64,000 nt of DNA from Thermococcus sp. LS1 (GTDB taxonomy: Archaea; Methanobacteriota_B; Thermococci; Thermococcales; Thermococcaceae), in the NCBI RefSeq assembly GCF_012027395.1, contig NZ_SNUJ01000005.1, positions 1 to 64,000 on the forward strand, read 5' to 3'. Positions within the stretch are counted from its first letter, which is position 1. Each line of letters begins with the position of its first letter. Positions 9,247-18,447 of this stretch are shown one piece after another. Under the pieces are notes generated by a model that saw only the letters and a program-made list of their open reading frames with translations, was not told the origin of the DNA and did not search any database. The position numbers and the translations under genes were made by a program.

Positions 9247-9670
9247 TGTTTTGTTGTTAATTTTTATCTCTATCCCGTGAGGCTCGTTGTCTACGGACTT
9301 CATCATTGAACAATAAGAGCTTTTCCCTTTGTTTGTTTACCTAGTTGTAGTACTCGCAATCTCTTTAAAGAAATATAAAACTCCCTGTGGTCAATACACT
9401 TTGATATAAGTATATTCGCACTGACAGAATAGTATATAACTCTCTTTGAACTCATTATATAGAAAATAAAAAATAAATGAATTCATATTTTCAGAATTCC
9501 CTTGTTTAGAGCACGGGGTGAGTATGAGGAGTTTCCATACCAGAACCGAATTAATTTTAGAGGAAGCTAATAGTGGCTTAAATATTAATCATTAGATTAG
9601 ATTTAAAGAGAATAACATGGACACCAAGGGGATAATCAAGTGTAAGTCATCGAGAACTCCAAATTAGAGA
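9247..9670. other. AT-rich non-coding stretch with decayed remnants
   Basis: No credible gene is seen. The stretch is AT-rich and holds TATA-like sequences. A 23-codon frame starts at 9523 after GGGGTGAGT, but it ends quickly and looks like the remaining 5' end of a lost gene. Confidence 0.5.
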
Positions 9671-9912
9671 GCTTTCACTATACCCTTCCCGTAGTCCTCG
9701 GGACGGTGTGGGCGTTCATAGCAATCAACACCATCTTCGCAAGCTTTGTGATACCGCTCTTCAAAAAGAACTTGCCTTTCAGGAGAGTCTAACAAAGCTT
9801 GGCTCACTCGGTTCGGCGTCCTCTTCGGAATGCTCTCTGGGGTGTGGCTTTTCAGCTACTCCTCCGGCAGGATTGGAAGGGAGATTATCACGTACCGGCC
9901 CTTGAAGGTTAG
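9671..9912 (+). pseudogene. Fragment of a membrane protein gene, frameshifted
   Basis: Two plus-strand frames, joined only by a frameshift near 9785-9800, encode hydrophobic segments: VVLGTVWAFIAINTIFASFV followed by a basic stretch, then FGVLFGMLSGVWLFSYSSG. There is no start codon with a ribosome binding site. The end runs into the tail of the PAP2 remnant on the other strand. The parent family is not recognised. Confidence 0.45.
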
Positions 9913-9946
9913 AACTAGGGAGAGCAGGAACACCCCCATAAGCCAT

Positions 9947-10520
9947 TTATTCCTTATCCACTCCAAGCAGCGATTTGAACAGCAGGTAAGCCCACGGGGC
10001 GAATAGTAGGCTGAAGAAAACGTCGCTGAACCAGTGGTAGTGTAGGAAAAGCCCCGTGAGGGCGATTCCAACGGCGTACGTCCAGGCTAATGGAGCATAC
10101 TTTTCCAGCGATCTGAGGTGTAGGCAGATATTATCAAGGCCCTAAAAGTGTGGCCGGAAGGGAAAGCATACTTTCCAATCCCCAAGGAATCTCGGCCGGG
10201 GCTCAGCAAAGATGATCTTGAGGCCCCCTATAGCAATCAGGCCTATCCCGGAGGCGAGTATGAAAGCGGCGCTTCTCTTTGAAATCGAGCCTCTACCCAT
10301 CGGTCGAGGTAAATGACAAGAATTGCGAAGGGTATCAAGAAGAAGTTTCCACCGAGAGCTGTTAGGAGGTTCATCAGTTGGTGTATCGATGAGAGAAAGA
10401 GTCAAGTTTACCCACTTGCCTGCCCCCATCAACAGGCTCCCACTACCTGCAAGAGGAAGACTGCGACGACTCCAGTCGTGAAGATCAGGAAGTTTCTCCT
10501 AAAGTTAGCCTACCCCATGG
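9947..10520 (-). pseudogene. PAP2-family phosphatase, broken by several frameshifts
   Basis: Minus-strand frames put together give a recognisable PAP2 membrane phosphatase. The motifs appear in order: IIFAEPRPRFLGDW (KxxxxxxRP motif), KYAFPSGHTFRAL (PSGH motif) and LFLHYHWFSDVFFSLLF (His/Asp motif), followed by a C-terminal helix ending in LLGVDKE at 9947. They lie in different frames, and in-frame stops occur near the N-terminus, so the gene cannot give a full protein. The intact enzyme would remove phosphate from lipid or isoprenoid diphosphates. The catalytic motifs remain readable, so the decay may be recent. Confidence 0.75.
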
Positions 10521-10573
10521 CACTTTAGGAAGGAGGGACCGGTAAAAAAGCTTTCCTCGAAAGTCTCCTCAGG

Positions 10574-11140
10574 TTAAATAACCCCGGAGGCATAGAGTGC
10601 ATGATAGGCCTTGAGCAGCGCCTGCTGGACTTTTTTCGGTCCGAAGGTTCTAACGGCCCTTCCAAGGCCCTCGTTGTATATCCTGCGCAGTATGAAGTCA
10701 GTTTCGCGGCTTAGGTTGACCTTCTCCTGATTTTCAAGGTAGAGTCTCGCTATCTCCTCCGGTTCCCGGTAATTGAGGCCCTTGAGCCACTTGAGGGGTA
10801 TTCCGTCCTCGAAGCGCTTGATGACTTCAAAGCCTATTATCGTAACCTCGTCATCACCGTAGAGCCCCCCGTAGATTTTGCTCAGCTCCCTGACGAGTTC
10901 CCTGACGTCGGAAAAGCCGTCGAGCCTAGCATCTTCGTTGGTGAGCTCCTTAACTTTCTTTTTCTCGACGCGGGTTATCCTGACCTTGGCTATGGCGGTG
11001 TCGCTTGGCGTGATGACTAGGTAAATCTCGCTTCCAGGCTTGGCCTCGTAGTCCCCATACCTTATCGTCGTGACCTTGTCTCCCCTGAGGATCCTTGATT
11101 TGTAGGCGCTGTCAATCAGCATGAACTTCCTTATCTGCAC
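10574..11140 (-). CDS. ASCH-domain protein
   Basis: A soluble protein of about 188 residues. The N-terminal ~100 residues form an ASCH domain (PUA-like fold, suspected RNA binding): the pattern [15 protein letters not shown], then [24 protein letters not shown]. The C-terminal ~85 residues are mostly helical and basic. The start is uncertain: GTG at 11140 keeps the first strand, ATG at 11122 is also possible and TTG at 11155 is the longest. All overlap or abut the upstream HAD gene, so the two are probably co-translated. Confidence 0.75.
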   Translation of the reverse strand: MQIRKFMLIDSAYKSRILRGDKVTTIRYGDYEAKPGSEIYLVITPSDTAIAKVRITRVEKKKVKELTNEDARLDGFSDVRELVRELSKIYGGLYGDDEVTIIGFEVIKRFEDGIPLKWLKGLNYREPEEIARLYLENQEKVNLSRETDFILRRIYNEGLGRAVRTFGPKKVQQALLKAYHALYASGVI

Positions 11141-11840
11141 GCTCTTTCCCTTCAAGGTTCAGCCCCCTGACTATCTCCGGAACCTCCTCCAATGACTTAA
11201 TCGTGAAGTCCGCGTACTCCAGATAGTCCAGCTCGCGGTTGGCGTACTTCCCATATTTAAACCATACTGTCTTCATGCCAACCTGCTTCGCCCCGTAAAT
11301 GTCCGAGTACAGCCTGTCGCCAACCATCAGCGCCTCGTGAGGCTCGACGTTGAACTTCCGCAGGGCCTTCTCAAATATCTTCCTGTGGGGCTTCTTGACG
11401 CCGAGATAGTCGGATATAAAGACCTCATCAAAGTATTCATCGAGCTCGAGGCGGAGTATCTTCTCCCACTGCTTTATGGGGTCGCCGTCGGTGATCACCC
11501 CGAGGCCAAAGCCATCTTTCTTGAGCTCGAGGAGGACTTTTCTAGCGCCCTTGACGCTTTTGAGGTAGGCGAACTTGGTGTTGTGATACGCTATAACCCC
11601 CGCGGCTATCCACTTGGGATTGTTCGGCAGGTCAAGCCTCCTCAGAAGGTAGTCGAAATGTCTCCCAAAGTTGCTTCCGTACTCGGTTATGAGCTCGAGG
11701 AGCTCATGATAAGCGGTTTCGAAATCAACGGGAAGCCCGTGGCGTACCATATTCTCTATAGCGTTTTTCCTAGCCATCTCAGCGAGTTTGCTCGTGTCAA
11801 CGAGCGTGTCGTCGAGGTCAAAGAACACGACCCTTATCAT
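11112..11840 (-). CDS. HAD-superfamily phosphatase (subfamily IA)
   Basis: A 242-residue haloacid-dehalogenase-like hydrolase. Motif I is [11 protein letters not shown] near residue 6 (nucleophile Asp and acid/base Asp), motif II is VITDGD, motif III contains the lysine of VKKPHRKIF, and motif IV is [15 protein letters not shown] cap domain of about 70 residues follows motif I. Close relatives in Thermococcales are annotated as glyceraldehyde-3-phosphate or general phosphatases; the substrate here is unknown. I start at the ATG at 11840 because GGTGGCGAG precedes it; an upstream ATG at 11855 lacks a site. Confidence 0.88.
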   Translation of the reverse strand: MIRVVFFDLDDTLVDTSKLAEMARKNAIENMVRHGLPVDFETAYHELLELITEYGSNFGRHFDYLLRRLDLPNNPKWIAAGVIAYHNTKFAYLKSVKGARKVLLELKKDGFGLGVITDGDPIKQWEKILRLELDEYFDEVFISDYLGVKKPHRKIFEKALRKFNVEPHEALMVGDRLYSDIYGAKQVGMKTVWFKYGKYANRELDYLEYADFTIKSLEEVPEIVRGLNLEGKERADKEVHAD

Positions 11841-11874
11841 CTCGCCACCCACCATCCCTACGCTTTTCCCCTAT

Positions 11875-12291
11875 TTAATCCTTCCCGAGGTTAAGGAACG
11901 GGCCTTTCCTCTCACTCACCTGTCTCCTAGCCCACTTCATGGCCTGAAAGTACTCATCCTCCTCCATAAGCTCGTTGAGCAAATCTTCGAGCTTCCAGGT
12001 AAGGGACGTTTCCGTCGTGGTGGCAAATATTACCCTCCCGAGATTGAGGGAGCGAACTGCTTTTATTACCCCCTTCAGCGTCTCGTTGTCAACGTCATGC
12101 ATTATCACAAACTTTCTGAGATGCCAGTAGCTCGAACCGCTCAGCTTTTCGGCTTTATCAACTATCTCTCCAACGACACAGTCCCGGCAGTACTCGGGAA
12201 CCTCAAAGACGTCCAGGCCGCTGAGGGCCTCCATTACCTTTCCGGCCTCATCCTCATTAAAGCCAATGAGGAGAACCTTTCCACCCATCAT
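11875..12291 (-). CDS. DUF3783-domain protein
   Basis: A 138-residue soluble protein. It begins with a Rossmann-like strand GGKVLLIGF and ends in a segment resembling DUF3783 ([19 protein letters not shown] followed by ELMEEDEYF). Two cysteines lie in YCRDCVVG near residues 35-38. It overlaps the end of the Sir2 gene by four bases, so the two may be co-translated. Function is unknown. Confidence 0.72.
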   Translation of the reverse strand: MMGGKVLLIGFNEDEAGKVMEALSGLDVFEVPEYCRDCVVGEIVDKAEKLSGSSYWHLRKFVIMHDVDNETLKGVIKAVRSLNLGRVIFATTTETSLTWKLEDLLNELMEEDEYFQAMKWARRQVSERKGPFLNLGKD

Positions 12292-13040
12292 ACCAGCCCC
12301 TTAATCCTTTCCATCAACTTTTCCATTGCCTCACCCGCCGGACAGCGCAGGAAGACGTCAGCTATGGGCGTAATCCCACTCTCCTCGGGATTTACCTCAA
12401 TGACTTTGCCCCCTGTTTCCTTGACTATCTGGGGGATGTACGCTGCGGGATAGACAACACCGCTGGTACCAATCACGAGAACCAGGTCTGCCTTCTCCGC
12501 GAGCTTAAAGGCCTCGTCCAGAGATTTCCTCGGCAGCGGCTCGCCAAACCACACCACGTCAGGCCTCAGAAGCGAACCGCAGTTTGGGCACTTTGGCAGG
12601 TCTTTCTGGGCCAGGAACTCTTCCAGGCGACCGCTCTCCTTGAGGTTTTCCTTATAGCTACAGGAGGTACACCTAACGCGGAAGATGTTGCCGTGGAGCT
12701 CGATGAGGTTTTTTGTGCCGGCCTCACGGTGGAGGTCGTCAACGTTCTGGGTTATCACAGCCTTCAAAATGCCCATCTCCTCGAGCTCAGCCAGAGCGTA
12801 GTGGGCCCTGTTGGGTCTGGCCTTCATTATGAGCCTCATTCTCCACTTGTAGAAGCTCCAGACGAGGTGAGGATCCTTCCTAAAGGCTTCTGGCGTCGCC
12901 AGCTCCTCCGGCCTGTGCTTCTTCCAGAGACCGTTGAAGCCCCTGAAGGTTGGAACACCGCTCTCCGCGCTTATTCCAGCCCCGGTAAAGGCTATGGCAA
13001 ACCTAGAGCGGGCGAGCAGTTTTGCGGCTTCCTCTATCAT
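12288..13040 (-). CDS. cobB: Sir2-family NAD-dependent protein deacylase
   Basis: A 250-residue sirtuin. It has the NAD-binding motif [15 protein letters not shown] near residue 18, TQNVDDLH with the catalytic His in ELHGN, two zinc-binding Cys pairs (CTSC and CPNC) and the VWFGEPLP and [11 protein letters not shown] motifs. These enzymes remove acetyl or longer acyl groups from lysines; in archaea a known target is the chromatin protein Alba. The ATG at 13040 gives the usual length; a longer frame to 13169 has no motif. A TATA-like TTTTTAAGG about 25 bases upstream suggests a very short leader. Confidence 0.93.
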   Translation of the reverse strand: MIEEAAKLLARSRFAIAFTGAGISAESGVPTFRGFNGLWKKHRPEELATPEAFRKDPHLVWSFYKWRMRLIMKARPNRAHYALAELEEMGILKAVITQNVDDLHREAGTKNLIELHGNIFRVRCTSCSYKENLKESGRLEEFLAQKDLPKCPNCGSLLRPDVVWFGEPLPRKSLDEAFKLAEKADLVLVIGTSGVVYPAAYIPQIVKETGGKVIEVNPEESGITPIADVFLRCPAGEAMEKLMERIKGLV

Positions 13041-13142
13041 GATTACACATACTCGGCTATCCTTAAAAATCATGCCCGACCCTGAGTTCTTTTCCCATCG
13101 ATGCCGAATAATCTTTGAAGTAGGTTTCACATTTCCGTGCGA

Positions 13143-13182
13143 GCCTTTAAATTGTATCCATGAGTACATTTTACCGAGGTGA
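13143..13182 (+). promoter_or_regulatory. Promoter and ribosome binding site of the amino acid permease
   Basis: CTTTAAAT at 13144-13151 is a TATA-like box; GAGGTGA at 13176-13182 lies five bases before the ATG at 13188 and decides the start against the GTG at 13179. Confidence 0.5.
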
Positions 13183-13187
13183 GAGAG

Positions 13188-14372
13188 ATGCCTGTCACTG
13201 ATGGAACCCCCAGGAGAAAGGTCACCACCTCACACGGGAGGTATTATGCGGAGAGACTAGCTGCAGAGAGACGTAAAAAGGTCACCCTCATCCAGAACCT
13301 GAGGAGAAGAAAGGCCACAGTAGCTTTGAGAACCTCCACGATAAAGGTCGAAAAGGCACGCATCACAAAGAACGAGGCCCTGGCAATACTCGTGGGAACA
13401 CAGATAGGGGCAGGGGTGCTTGGACTTCCCTATGCAGCCTCAAAAGTCGGCCTGATCCCAGCACTGGGCGTTCTCTTCGGAGTGATGCTTCTGATGCTGG
13501 CGACGGCATTCATAGTGCTGAAGTTCTCCGCCGAGATGGGCGGGGCGCAGATGAGCACCATAGCCAACAGAACCCTCGGAAAGGCAGGAGGCTGGCTCAT
13601 GTACATCAGCATATTCATAATGAGCTTCGGCGCGCTCCTCGCTTACATAGCGGGAATGGGCAGCGTCTTTTCCAGCCTTTTTGGTATAAGCGACACGCTC
13701 GGAGCGCTCATATTCTGGGTTCTGGCATCGCTCGTAGTTTACCATGGACTCGAAGCCAGCGGAAAGACCGAGCTCATAATGAGCTACATAATGCTCGCCC
13801 TCTTCATCGGCGTTACCCTGATGCTCACTCCCCACGCAGAGCTCGAAAACGGCCTCTACACCGACCTCTCGGGAATACTCAGCATAACAGGCGTTGCCAT
13901 CTTCGCCCTCGGCTGCCACACCATAATCCCCGACGTCTACAAGGGACTCGGAAGCTACGAAGAGACCAAAAAGGTCATTGTCCTAGCGTTCCTCATTCCA
14001 ACGGCCATTTACGCTGTCTTTATGGCAGCATTCCTTCTCGCCTTTGGAAAGAGCACCCCGGAAATCGCCACTCAGGGGCTCGAGCTGCTCTACGGCCACG
14101 TTGGCAAGCTCATAGGCAACTTAATTCCATTGCTGGCCATAACCACGAGCTACATAGGCATCGCCCTGGCTCAGCAGAGCAACAACGCCGAGTTCGTGAA
14201 ACTCAAGAAGCCGATAGCCTGGGGGCTGACGGTCATACCGCCAGCGGCACTCTACTTTGCAGGGGTCAAGAACTTCGCCGATGTGCTGGCCTTCGCCGGC
14301 GACACCGGTGATTTCCTGGCGTTCATAGTGCTGCCGATTCTCATTTACCTTGCCAGCAAGCTCAGGAAGTAA
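13188..14372 (+). CDS. Amino acid permease (aromatic amino acid/APC-fold family)
   Basis: An integral membrane transporter of 394 residues with about 11 hydrophobic segments, resembling the aromatic amino acid permease (Trp/Tyr) and AAAP families. The first core helix has [20 protein letters not shown], the unwound glycine-rich segment that binds the substrate amine. An unusually long, basic cytoplasmic N-terminus of about 60 residues, rich in Arg and Lys, precedes it. It stands alone between the divergent sir2 gene and glyA. The substrate is not certain. Confidence 0.85.
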   Translation: MPVTDGTPRRKVTTSHGRYYAERLAAERRKKVTLIQNLRRRKATVALRTSTIKVEKARITKNEALAILVGTQIGAGVLGLPYAASKVGLIPALGVLFGVMLLMLATAFIVLKFSAEMGGAQMSTIANRTLGKAGGWLMYISIFIMSFGALLAYIAGMGSVFSSLFGISDTLGALIFWVLASLVVYHGLEASGKTELIMSYIMLALFIGVTLMLTPHAELENGLYTDLSGILSITGVAIFALGCHTIIPDVYKGLGSYEETKKVIVLAFLIPTAIYAVFMAAFLLAFGKSTPEIATQGLELLYGHVGKLIGNLIPLLAITTSYIGIALAQQSNNAEFVKLKKPIAWGLTVIPPAALYFAGVKNFADVLAFAGDTGDFLAFIVLPILIYLASKLRK

Positions 14373-14380
14373 CCCTTTGC

Positions 14381-14397
14381 TTTTTTCTATCCTTTTT
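14381..14397 (+). terminator. T-run terminator after the permease
   Basis: Two T-tracts (14381-14386 and 14393-14397) follow the stop within 30 bases, as in Thermococcales intrinsic termination. No strong hairpin is seen. Confidence 0.5.
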
Positions 14398-14469
14398 CGA
14401 AAGGACTCCTGAGTGTCAGCCGGGAGGGAAAAGAAAGCACATGAATCAGCCTTCAATTCTGCGGTAAGA

Positions 14470-14477
14470 TTTATATT
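14470..14477 (+). promoter_or_regulatory. TATA box of glyA
   Basis: TTTATATT lies about 37 bases before the ATG, giving a predicted start near 14499, beside the GAGGTG ribosome binding site. Confidence 0.5.
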
Positions 14478-14510
14478 CTCCCCGCTCAAATCCTCATCGA
14501 GGTGTTTCCC

Positions 14511-15782
14511 ATGGAGAACGGCTACAAAACCTACAGGGACAAGGTTATTGAGTATCTGGAGGCCCACGAGAAGTGGAGGAGCTCAACCATAAACCTGATT
14601 GCGAGTGAGAACGTAACCTCCCCGAGCGTCAACCGCGCCGTTTCTAGCGGCTTCATGCACAAGTACGCCGAGGGCTGGCCCAGGCAGAGGTATTATCAGG
14701 GCTGTAAGTACGTTGATGAGGTCGAGCTCATCGGTGTTGACCTCTTCTGCAAGCTCTTTGGAAGCGACTTTGCTGACCTCAGACCTATATCCGGAACCAA
14801 CGCCAACCAGGCAGTTTTCTTCGGTCTCACCCAGCCGGGAGACAAGGCTATCGTTCTGCACACTTCCCACGGTGGCCACATAAGCCACATGCCCTTCGGA
14901 GCCGCTGGAATGAGGGGCCTTGAAGTCCACACCTGGCCCTTTGACAACGAGGAGTTCAACATCGACGTTGACAAGGCCGCTCAGCTCATTCGTGAGCTCG
15001 AGCCAAGAATAGTCGTCTTCGGTGGTTCGCTCTTCCCGTTCCCACACCCGGTCAAGGAGCTCGCTCCGGTGGCTAAGGAAGTCGGTGCTTACGTCATGTA
15101 CGACGCAGCCCACGTGCTCGGTCTCATTGCCGGAAAGCAGTTCCAGGACCCACTCAGGGAGGGCGTTGACGTCATGACCGCCTCGACCCACAAGACCTTC
15201 CCGGGACCGCAGGGCGGTATAATCCTCTACAAGAACTTCGGTGATGACGTCGCCAAGCTCCAGTGGGCCATCTTCCCGGGTGTCCTCAGCAACCACCACC
15301 TCCACCACATGGCCGGTAAGGTCATCACCGCCGCCGAGATGCTCGAGTTCGGTGAGAAGTACGCGGCCCAGATTGTCAAGAACGCCGAGGCCCTCGCCGA
15401 GGAGGGCTTCAAGGTCATCGGCGAGGACAAGGGCTACACCGAGAGCCACCAGGTCATAGTTGACGTCAGCGACCTGCACGAGGCCGCTGGCGGTTGGGCT
15501 GCGCCGCTCCTCGAGGAGGCAGGCATAATCCTCAACAAGAACCTCCTGCCGTGGGACCCGCTCGAGAAGGTCAACACCCCGAGCGGCCTCAGGATAGGCG
15601 TCCAGGAGATGACCAGAGTTGGAATGCTCGAGGACAACATGAAGGACATAGCGGTCTTCATGAGGCGCGTCCTCATCGACAAGGAGGATCCGAAGAAGGT
15701 CGAGAAGGAAGTTGCCGAGTACAGGAAGGAGTACCAGAAGGTCTACTACTCCTTCGACCACGGCCTCCCAATGAAGGAGTGA
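14511..15782 (+). CDS. glyA: Serine hydroxymethyltransferase
   Basis: A 423-residue PLP enzyme that interconverts serine and glycine; in Thermococcales the one-carbon carrier is a modified pterin. The PLP lysine is Lys228 in STHKTFPGPQGG. Other family motifs are NLIASENVTSP near the N-terminus, YYQGCKYVDEVE, SGTNANQAVFFGL and DAAHVLGLIAG. I chose the ATG at 14511 because GAGGTG lies just upstream; the GTG at 14502 overlaps that site. The gene is GC-rich, as expected for a highly expressed enzyme, and stands alone. Confidence 0.96.
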   Translation: MENGYKTYRDKVIEYLEAHEKWRSSTINLIASENVTSPSVNRAVSSGFMHKYAEGWPRQRYYQGCKYVDEVELIGVDLFCKLFGSDFADLRPISGTNANQAVFFGLTQPGDKAIVLHTSHGGHISHMPFGAAGMRGLEVHTWPFDNEEFNIDVDKAAQLIRELEPRIVVFGGSLFPFPHPVKELAPVAKEVGAYVMYDAAHVLGLIAGKQFQDPLREGVDVMTASTHKTFPGPQGGIILYKNFGDDVAKLQWAIFPGVLSNHHLHHMAGKVITAAEMLEFGEKYAAQIVKNAEALAEEGFKVIGEDKGYTESHQVIVDVSDLHEAAGGWAAPLLEEAGIILNKNLLPWDPLEKVNTPSGLRIGVQEMTRVGMLEDNMKDIAVFMRRVLIDKEDPKKVEKEVAEYRKEYQKVYYSFDHGLPMKE

Positions 15783-15798
15783 GATTTCCTTCTTTTTT
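15783..15798 (+). terminator. T-run terminator after glyA
   Basis: A T6 tract at 15793-15798 follows the stop codon closely, within a pyrimidine-rich stretch. Confidence 0.5.
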
Positions 15799-15922
15799 CA
15801 ATTTCACAAGTTAGTAATCAAGATTTCTCCAGGGTAGTTTTGAGGGTTCTCCACTGAATCTGCCGTTCTGCTGAATTATATTCAAAGTCAGCGTTTTTTC
15901 GTCGGATTTCATCCCAGAAAAA

Positions 15923-16010
15923 GTTATAAACTCACTTTTCCAGTAAATTAAAGCGATGTCTGGCCTTCGTTCCCCATTCATTCGTAGAATAGGCCAGGCA
16001 TCGCGAACCT
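15923..16010 (+). ncRNA. Candidate small structured RNA with its own promoter
   Basis: A purine-rich BRE followed by TTATAAA (15924-15930) predicts transcription start near 15951. Starting at 15953 is a 14-bp inverted repeat: 15953-15966 (GCGATGTCTGGCCT) pairs with 15991-16004 (AGGCCAGGCATCGC), with one G-U pair and a 24-base loop. No open frame fits. Promoter spacing and stem position agree, so a small RNA is plausible. I see neither C/D boxes nor a clear ACA box, so the class is open. Confidence 0.45.
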
Positions 16011-16228
16011 TACGTAATCCGCTTTAAATAAGTGGCTCAAATAAGGGCTAAAATCAGACGAGTAAAGCCACAGAGTTCAAACTGGACCTTGACTTTGAAT
16101 AAGTCCTGTTTCCTTCCCGCATCTGTTAAAATAAAGAAGTTCAAATAACTCAACCGATCACTTCAATCTCTTTTGAAGCTTTGACAACCGTTAAGAACCT
16201 GGAAGTTGACACTTCTCCGGTGGTTCAC
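16005..16228. other. Non-coding stretch before the secreted protein gene
   Basis: AT-rich sequence without a credible gene. TATA-like runs occur near 16023 and 16130, and GGTGG lies just before the start at 16229. Confidence 0.4.
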
Positions 16229-16681
16229 ATGAAAAAGGCAGTCCCTGTACTACTGGTACTCCTGATAATCCCAGTGGTCCATTTCATGGTTTCCTCCCCC
16301 TCAGGAGGTGACAACGGCGGAACGGACGGAACTCCAGACGTTCCAGACGTCGTTCTGAAACTTGACAAGACGAGCTATGCCCCGGATGAGACTATGGTTC
16401 TAACAGTGGTCAACAACGCTAACTCGGAGGCAACAACTGGCTATGCATTCCAGCTTTACAGACTTGAGAATGGCAACTGGAAGGAGGTAAATCTTGACAT
16501 GGCCTTCATAGAGATAGGCATCATCATTGAGCAGGGCAAGAACTGGGAGCAGAAGATAGACCTGTCTAAGCTCAACCTCGAGCCTGGACATTACAAAATA
16601 GTCAAGAGCGTCTTCGTGGGCAACGTGACGGTAAAGCCCGAGGCCGAGTTCGACATCACCGGCTGGGGGTGGCAGAGTTGA
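16229..16681 (+). CDS. Secreted protein with an immunoglobulin-like domain
   Basis: A 150-residue exported protein. The first ~22 residues (MKKAVPVLLVLLIIPVVHF) are a signal peptide or anchor, followed by a Gly/Asp/Pro linker to about residue 42. The rest resembles a bacterial Ig-like domain: LDKTSYAPDETMVLTVVNN, then YRLENGNWKEV, and a C-terminal PGHYKIVKSV. No catalytic motif is visible, so binding or structural roles outside the cell are likely. I start at 16229 because GGTGG precedes it and the signal peptide begins there. A frameshifted paralogue follows directly. Confidence 0.72.
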   Translation: MKKAVPVLLVLLIIPVVHFMVSSPSGGDNGGTDGTPDVPDVVLKLDKTSYAPDETMVLTVVNNANSEATTGYAFQLYRLENGNWKEVNLDMAFIEIGIIIEQGKNWEQKIDLSKLNLEPGHYKIVKSVFVGNVTVKPEAEFDITGWGWQS

Positions 16682-17099
16682 GAAAGGGTCCCCTTGTCTC
16701 TCTCCTTATCCTTCTTCTCTGGGGTGCTACCGGTCCACACTTCATGATCAGCCTCGATAAGAAGCTTACGCTCAGGAAGAACGGCCCGAGCTGACTGTAA
16801 GGAACATCGGACTTATGCCAATTGAACTTGGCCGGGGATACCTCCTCTACCGCTGGGAGAACGGTAGCTGGGTTCGAGTTAGGACTGGGCTGATTTTTAC
16901 AGATGACCTCATAGTCCTCACACCTTTCCGCTCATGGAAGCAGCGGATAACCCTGAAATACCTGCCTGAAAACGAATCCATAGGGGACCCCCGTTTCTAT
17001 CCTAACCTCCCTCCCGGGAGATACAAGGTCGTCAAGGAGATCTGCGGCTGGCCGCGGGGATGCGTGAACGCGAGCATGGAGTTTGAGATAGCGGACTGA
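16678..17099 (+). pseudogene. Frameshifted paralogue of the Ig-like secreted protein
   Basis: A TTG at 16678 overlaps the preceding stop and opens a frame with a signal-like stretch (LVSLLILLLWGATGP). The frame reaches LDK and is then lost: one base is missing within about 16758-16763, after which the other frame continues as AYAQEERPELTVRN and runs to 17099 with YRWENGSWVRVR and PPGRYKVVKE. The parts align with the upstream paralogue (LDKTSYAPDETMVLTV). As read, no full protein can be made. It is either an inactivated copy or a one-base sequence error. Confidence 0.7.
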
Positions 17100-17110
17100 A
17101 TTCTTGGCAA

Positions 17111-17122
17111 AACTTTTTATCC
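17111..17122 (+). promoter_or_regulatory. TATA-like box before the tfs-PCNA-gins15 run
   Basis: AACTTTTTATCC lies about 45 bases before the tfs start, with GGGGTGAGA next to the start codon. Confidence 0.4.
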
Positions 17123-17164
17123 CCCAATCACATACCTCACCCCCGGCTGTAGGGGTGAGAGAAG

Positions 17165-17497
17165 ATGAAGTTCTGTCCAGAGTGCGGTAACCTTATGCTC
17201 CCGGATAGGAAGAGAAAGGTCTGGGTCTGCAGAAAGTGCGGTTATGAAGAGCCCTTCGACGAGGAGAAGGACAGGGAGAAGACAAGAATAACCCAGAAGG
17301 TCGAACACAAACCCGACGAGGGAATAATAGTCGTTGAGCAGGATCTGGCAACCCTTCCAAAGGTCAAGATAACCTGTCCGAAGTGCGGCAACGACGAGGC
17401 CTACTGGTGGGAGCTCCAGACGAGGGCCGGCGACGAGCCGAGCACGATATTCTACAAGTGCACCAAGTGTGGCCACGTATGGAGGTCCTACGAGTGA
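17165..17497 (+). CDS. tfs: Transcription factor S (TFIIS/Rpb9-like)
   Basis: A 110-residue two-zinc-ribbon protein that stimulates transcript cleavage by backtracked archaeal RNA polymerase. The N-terminal ribbon has CPEC and CRKC; the C-terminal ribbon has CPKC and CTKC. The acidic hairpin that enters the polymerase active site is present as RAGDEPSTIFYKC. Length is normal for the family. The stop overlaps the start of the 55-residue gene, which leads to pcn, so transcription and replication factors share an operon-like run. Confidence 0.95.
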   Translation: MKFCPECGNLMLPDRKRKVWVCRKCGYEEPFDEEKDREKTRITQKVEHKPDEGIIVVEQDLATLPKVKITCPKCGNDEAYWWELQTRAGDEPSTIFYKCTKCGHVWRSYE

Positions 17498-17661
17498 ACG
17501 AGGAGGAGAAGTTCGAAGTTTTAAAGCGCCTTGCTGAAAAGGCTCTTAAGGAGCTTGAGGAGGCATATAAAAGACTGCCCGATACAGACAACGGAAAAGC
17601 TTATTTATTCCGGGGAAAAGAAAGGGTTAGGCTGATGCTCAATATACTGGAGGAGGGGTAA
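17494..17661 (+). CDS. Small conserved-type protein between tfs and pcn
   Basis: A 55-residue frame from a GTG at 17494 that overlaps the tfs stop by four bases. It is mostly helical and charged (VNEEEKFEVLKRLAEKALKE and later GKAYLFRGKERVRLMLNILE), with no cysteine and no membrane segment. The overlap with tfs and the two-base gap to pcn suggest translational coupling and support its being real. I do not recognise a family. A small binding partner of polymerase or the clamp is only a guess from position. Confidence 0.6.
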   Translation: MNEEEKFEVLKRLAEKALKELEEAYKRLPDTDNGKAYLFRGKERVRLMLNILEEG

Positions 17662-17663
17662 AG

Positions 17664-18413
17664 ATGCCGTTCGAAATAGTTTTTGATGGTGCCAAAGATT
17701 TCGCCGATCTTATAGCCACCGCAAGCAACCTGATTGACGAGGCGGCTTTCAAGATAACTGAGGAAGGAATAAGCATGCGCGCCATGGACCCGAGCAGGGT
17801 CGTTCTCATCGACCTCAACCTCCCGGAGAGCATATTCTCCAAGTATGAGGTCGAGGAAGAGGAGACGATTGGAATCAACATGGACCACTTCAAGAAGATA
17901 CTCAAGCGCGGCAAGAACAAGGACACCCTCATCCTCAGGAAGGGCGACGAGAACTTCCTCGAGGTCACCTTCGAGGGAACCGCCAAGAGAACCTTCAAGC
18001 TGCCACTCATCGAGGTCGAGGAACTCGAGCTCGACCTTCCAGAACTTCCGTTCACAGCAAAGGTCGTTGTTCTCGGAGAGGTTCTCAAGGAGGCCGTTAA
18101 GGACGCCTCCCTCGTCAGCGACGCCCTCAAGTTCATAGCAAGGGAGAACGAGTTCATCATGAAGGCAGAGGGCGAGACCAACGAGGTCGAGATAAAGCTC
18201 ACCCTTGAGGACGAGGGTCTGCTCGACCTCGAGGTTGAGGAGGAAACCAAGAGCGCCTACGGAATCAGCTACCTCGCCGACATGATAAAAGGTATCGGAA
18301 AGGCCGACGAGGTCATCATAAGGTTCGGCAACGAGATGCCCCTCCAGATGGAGTACCCGATAAGGGACGAGGGTAAGCTGATATTCCTCCTCGCTCCGCG
18401 CGTCGAGGACTGA
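17664..18413 (+). CDS. pcn: DNA polymerase sliding clamp PCNA
   Basis: A 249-residue clamp subunit that trimerises around DNA and gives processivity to PolB and PolD while docking ligase, FEN1 and others. It begins MPFEIVFDGAKDFADLIATA and ends LIFLLAPRVED, matching Thermococcales PCNA, with MRAMDPSRVVLIDL early and an interdomain connector rich in Glu (EVEELELDLPELPF). Length is typical. The start is two bases after the small upstream gene, and gins15 follows after 34 bases. Confidence 0.97.
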   Translation: MPFEIVFDGAKDFADLIATASNLIDEAAFKITEEGISMRAMDPSRVVLIDLNLPESIFSKYEVEEEETIGINMDHFKKILKRGKNKDTLILRKGDENFLEVTFEGTAKRTFKLPLIEVEELELDLPELPFTAKVVVLGEVLKEAVKDASLVSDALKFIARENEFIMKAEGETNEVEIKLTLEDEGLLDLEVEEETKSAYGISYLADMIKGIGKADEVIIRFGNEMPLQMEYPIRDEGKLIFLLAPRVED

Positions 18414-18447
18414 TTTCTTTTCCTTCTCCATTTAGGCTGGTGAGAGC

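Noticed and set aside
14583-15761. Long open frame (392 codons) antisense to glyA
   Set aside because: It is the reverse of a GC-rich, strongly biased gene with all serine hydroxymethyltransferase motifs. Its own product is low-complexity and has no known motif.
17601-18431. Long open frame antisense to pcn
   Set aside because: It mirrors PCNA codon use; the sense strand is clearly coding.
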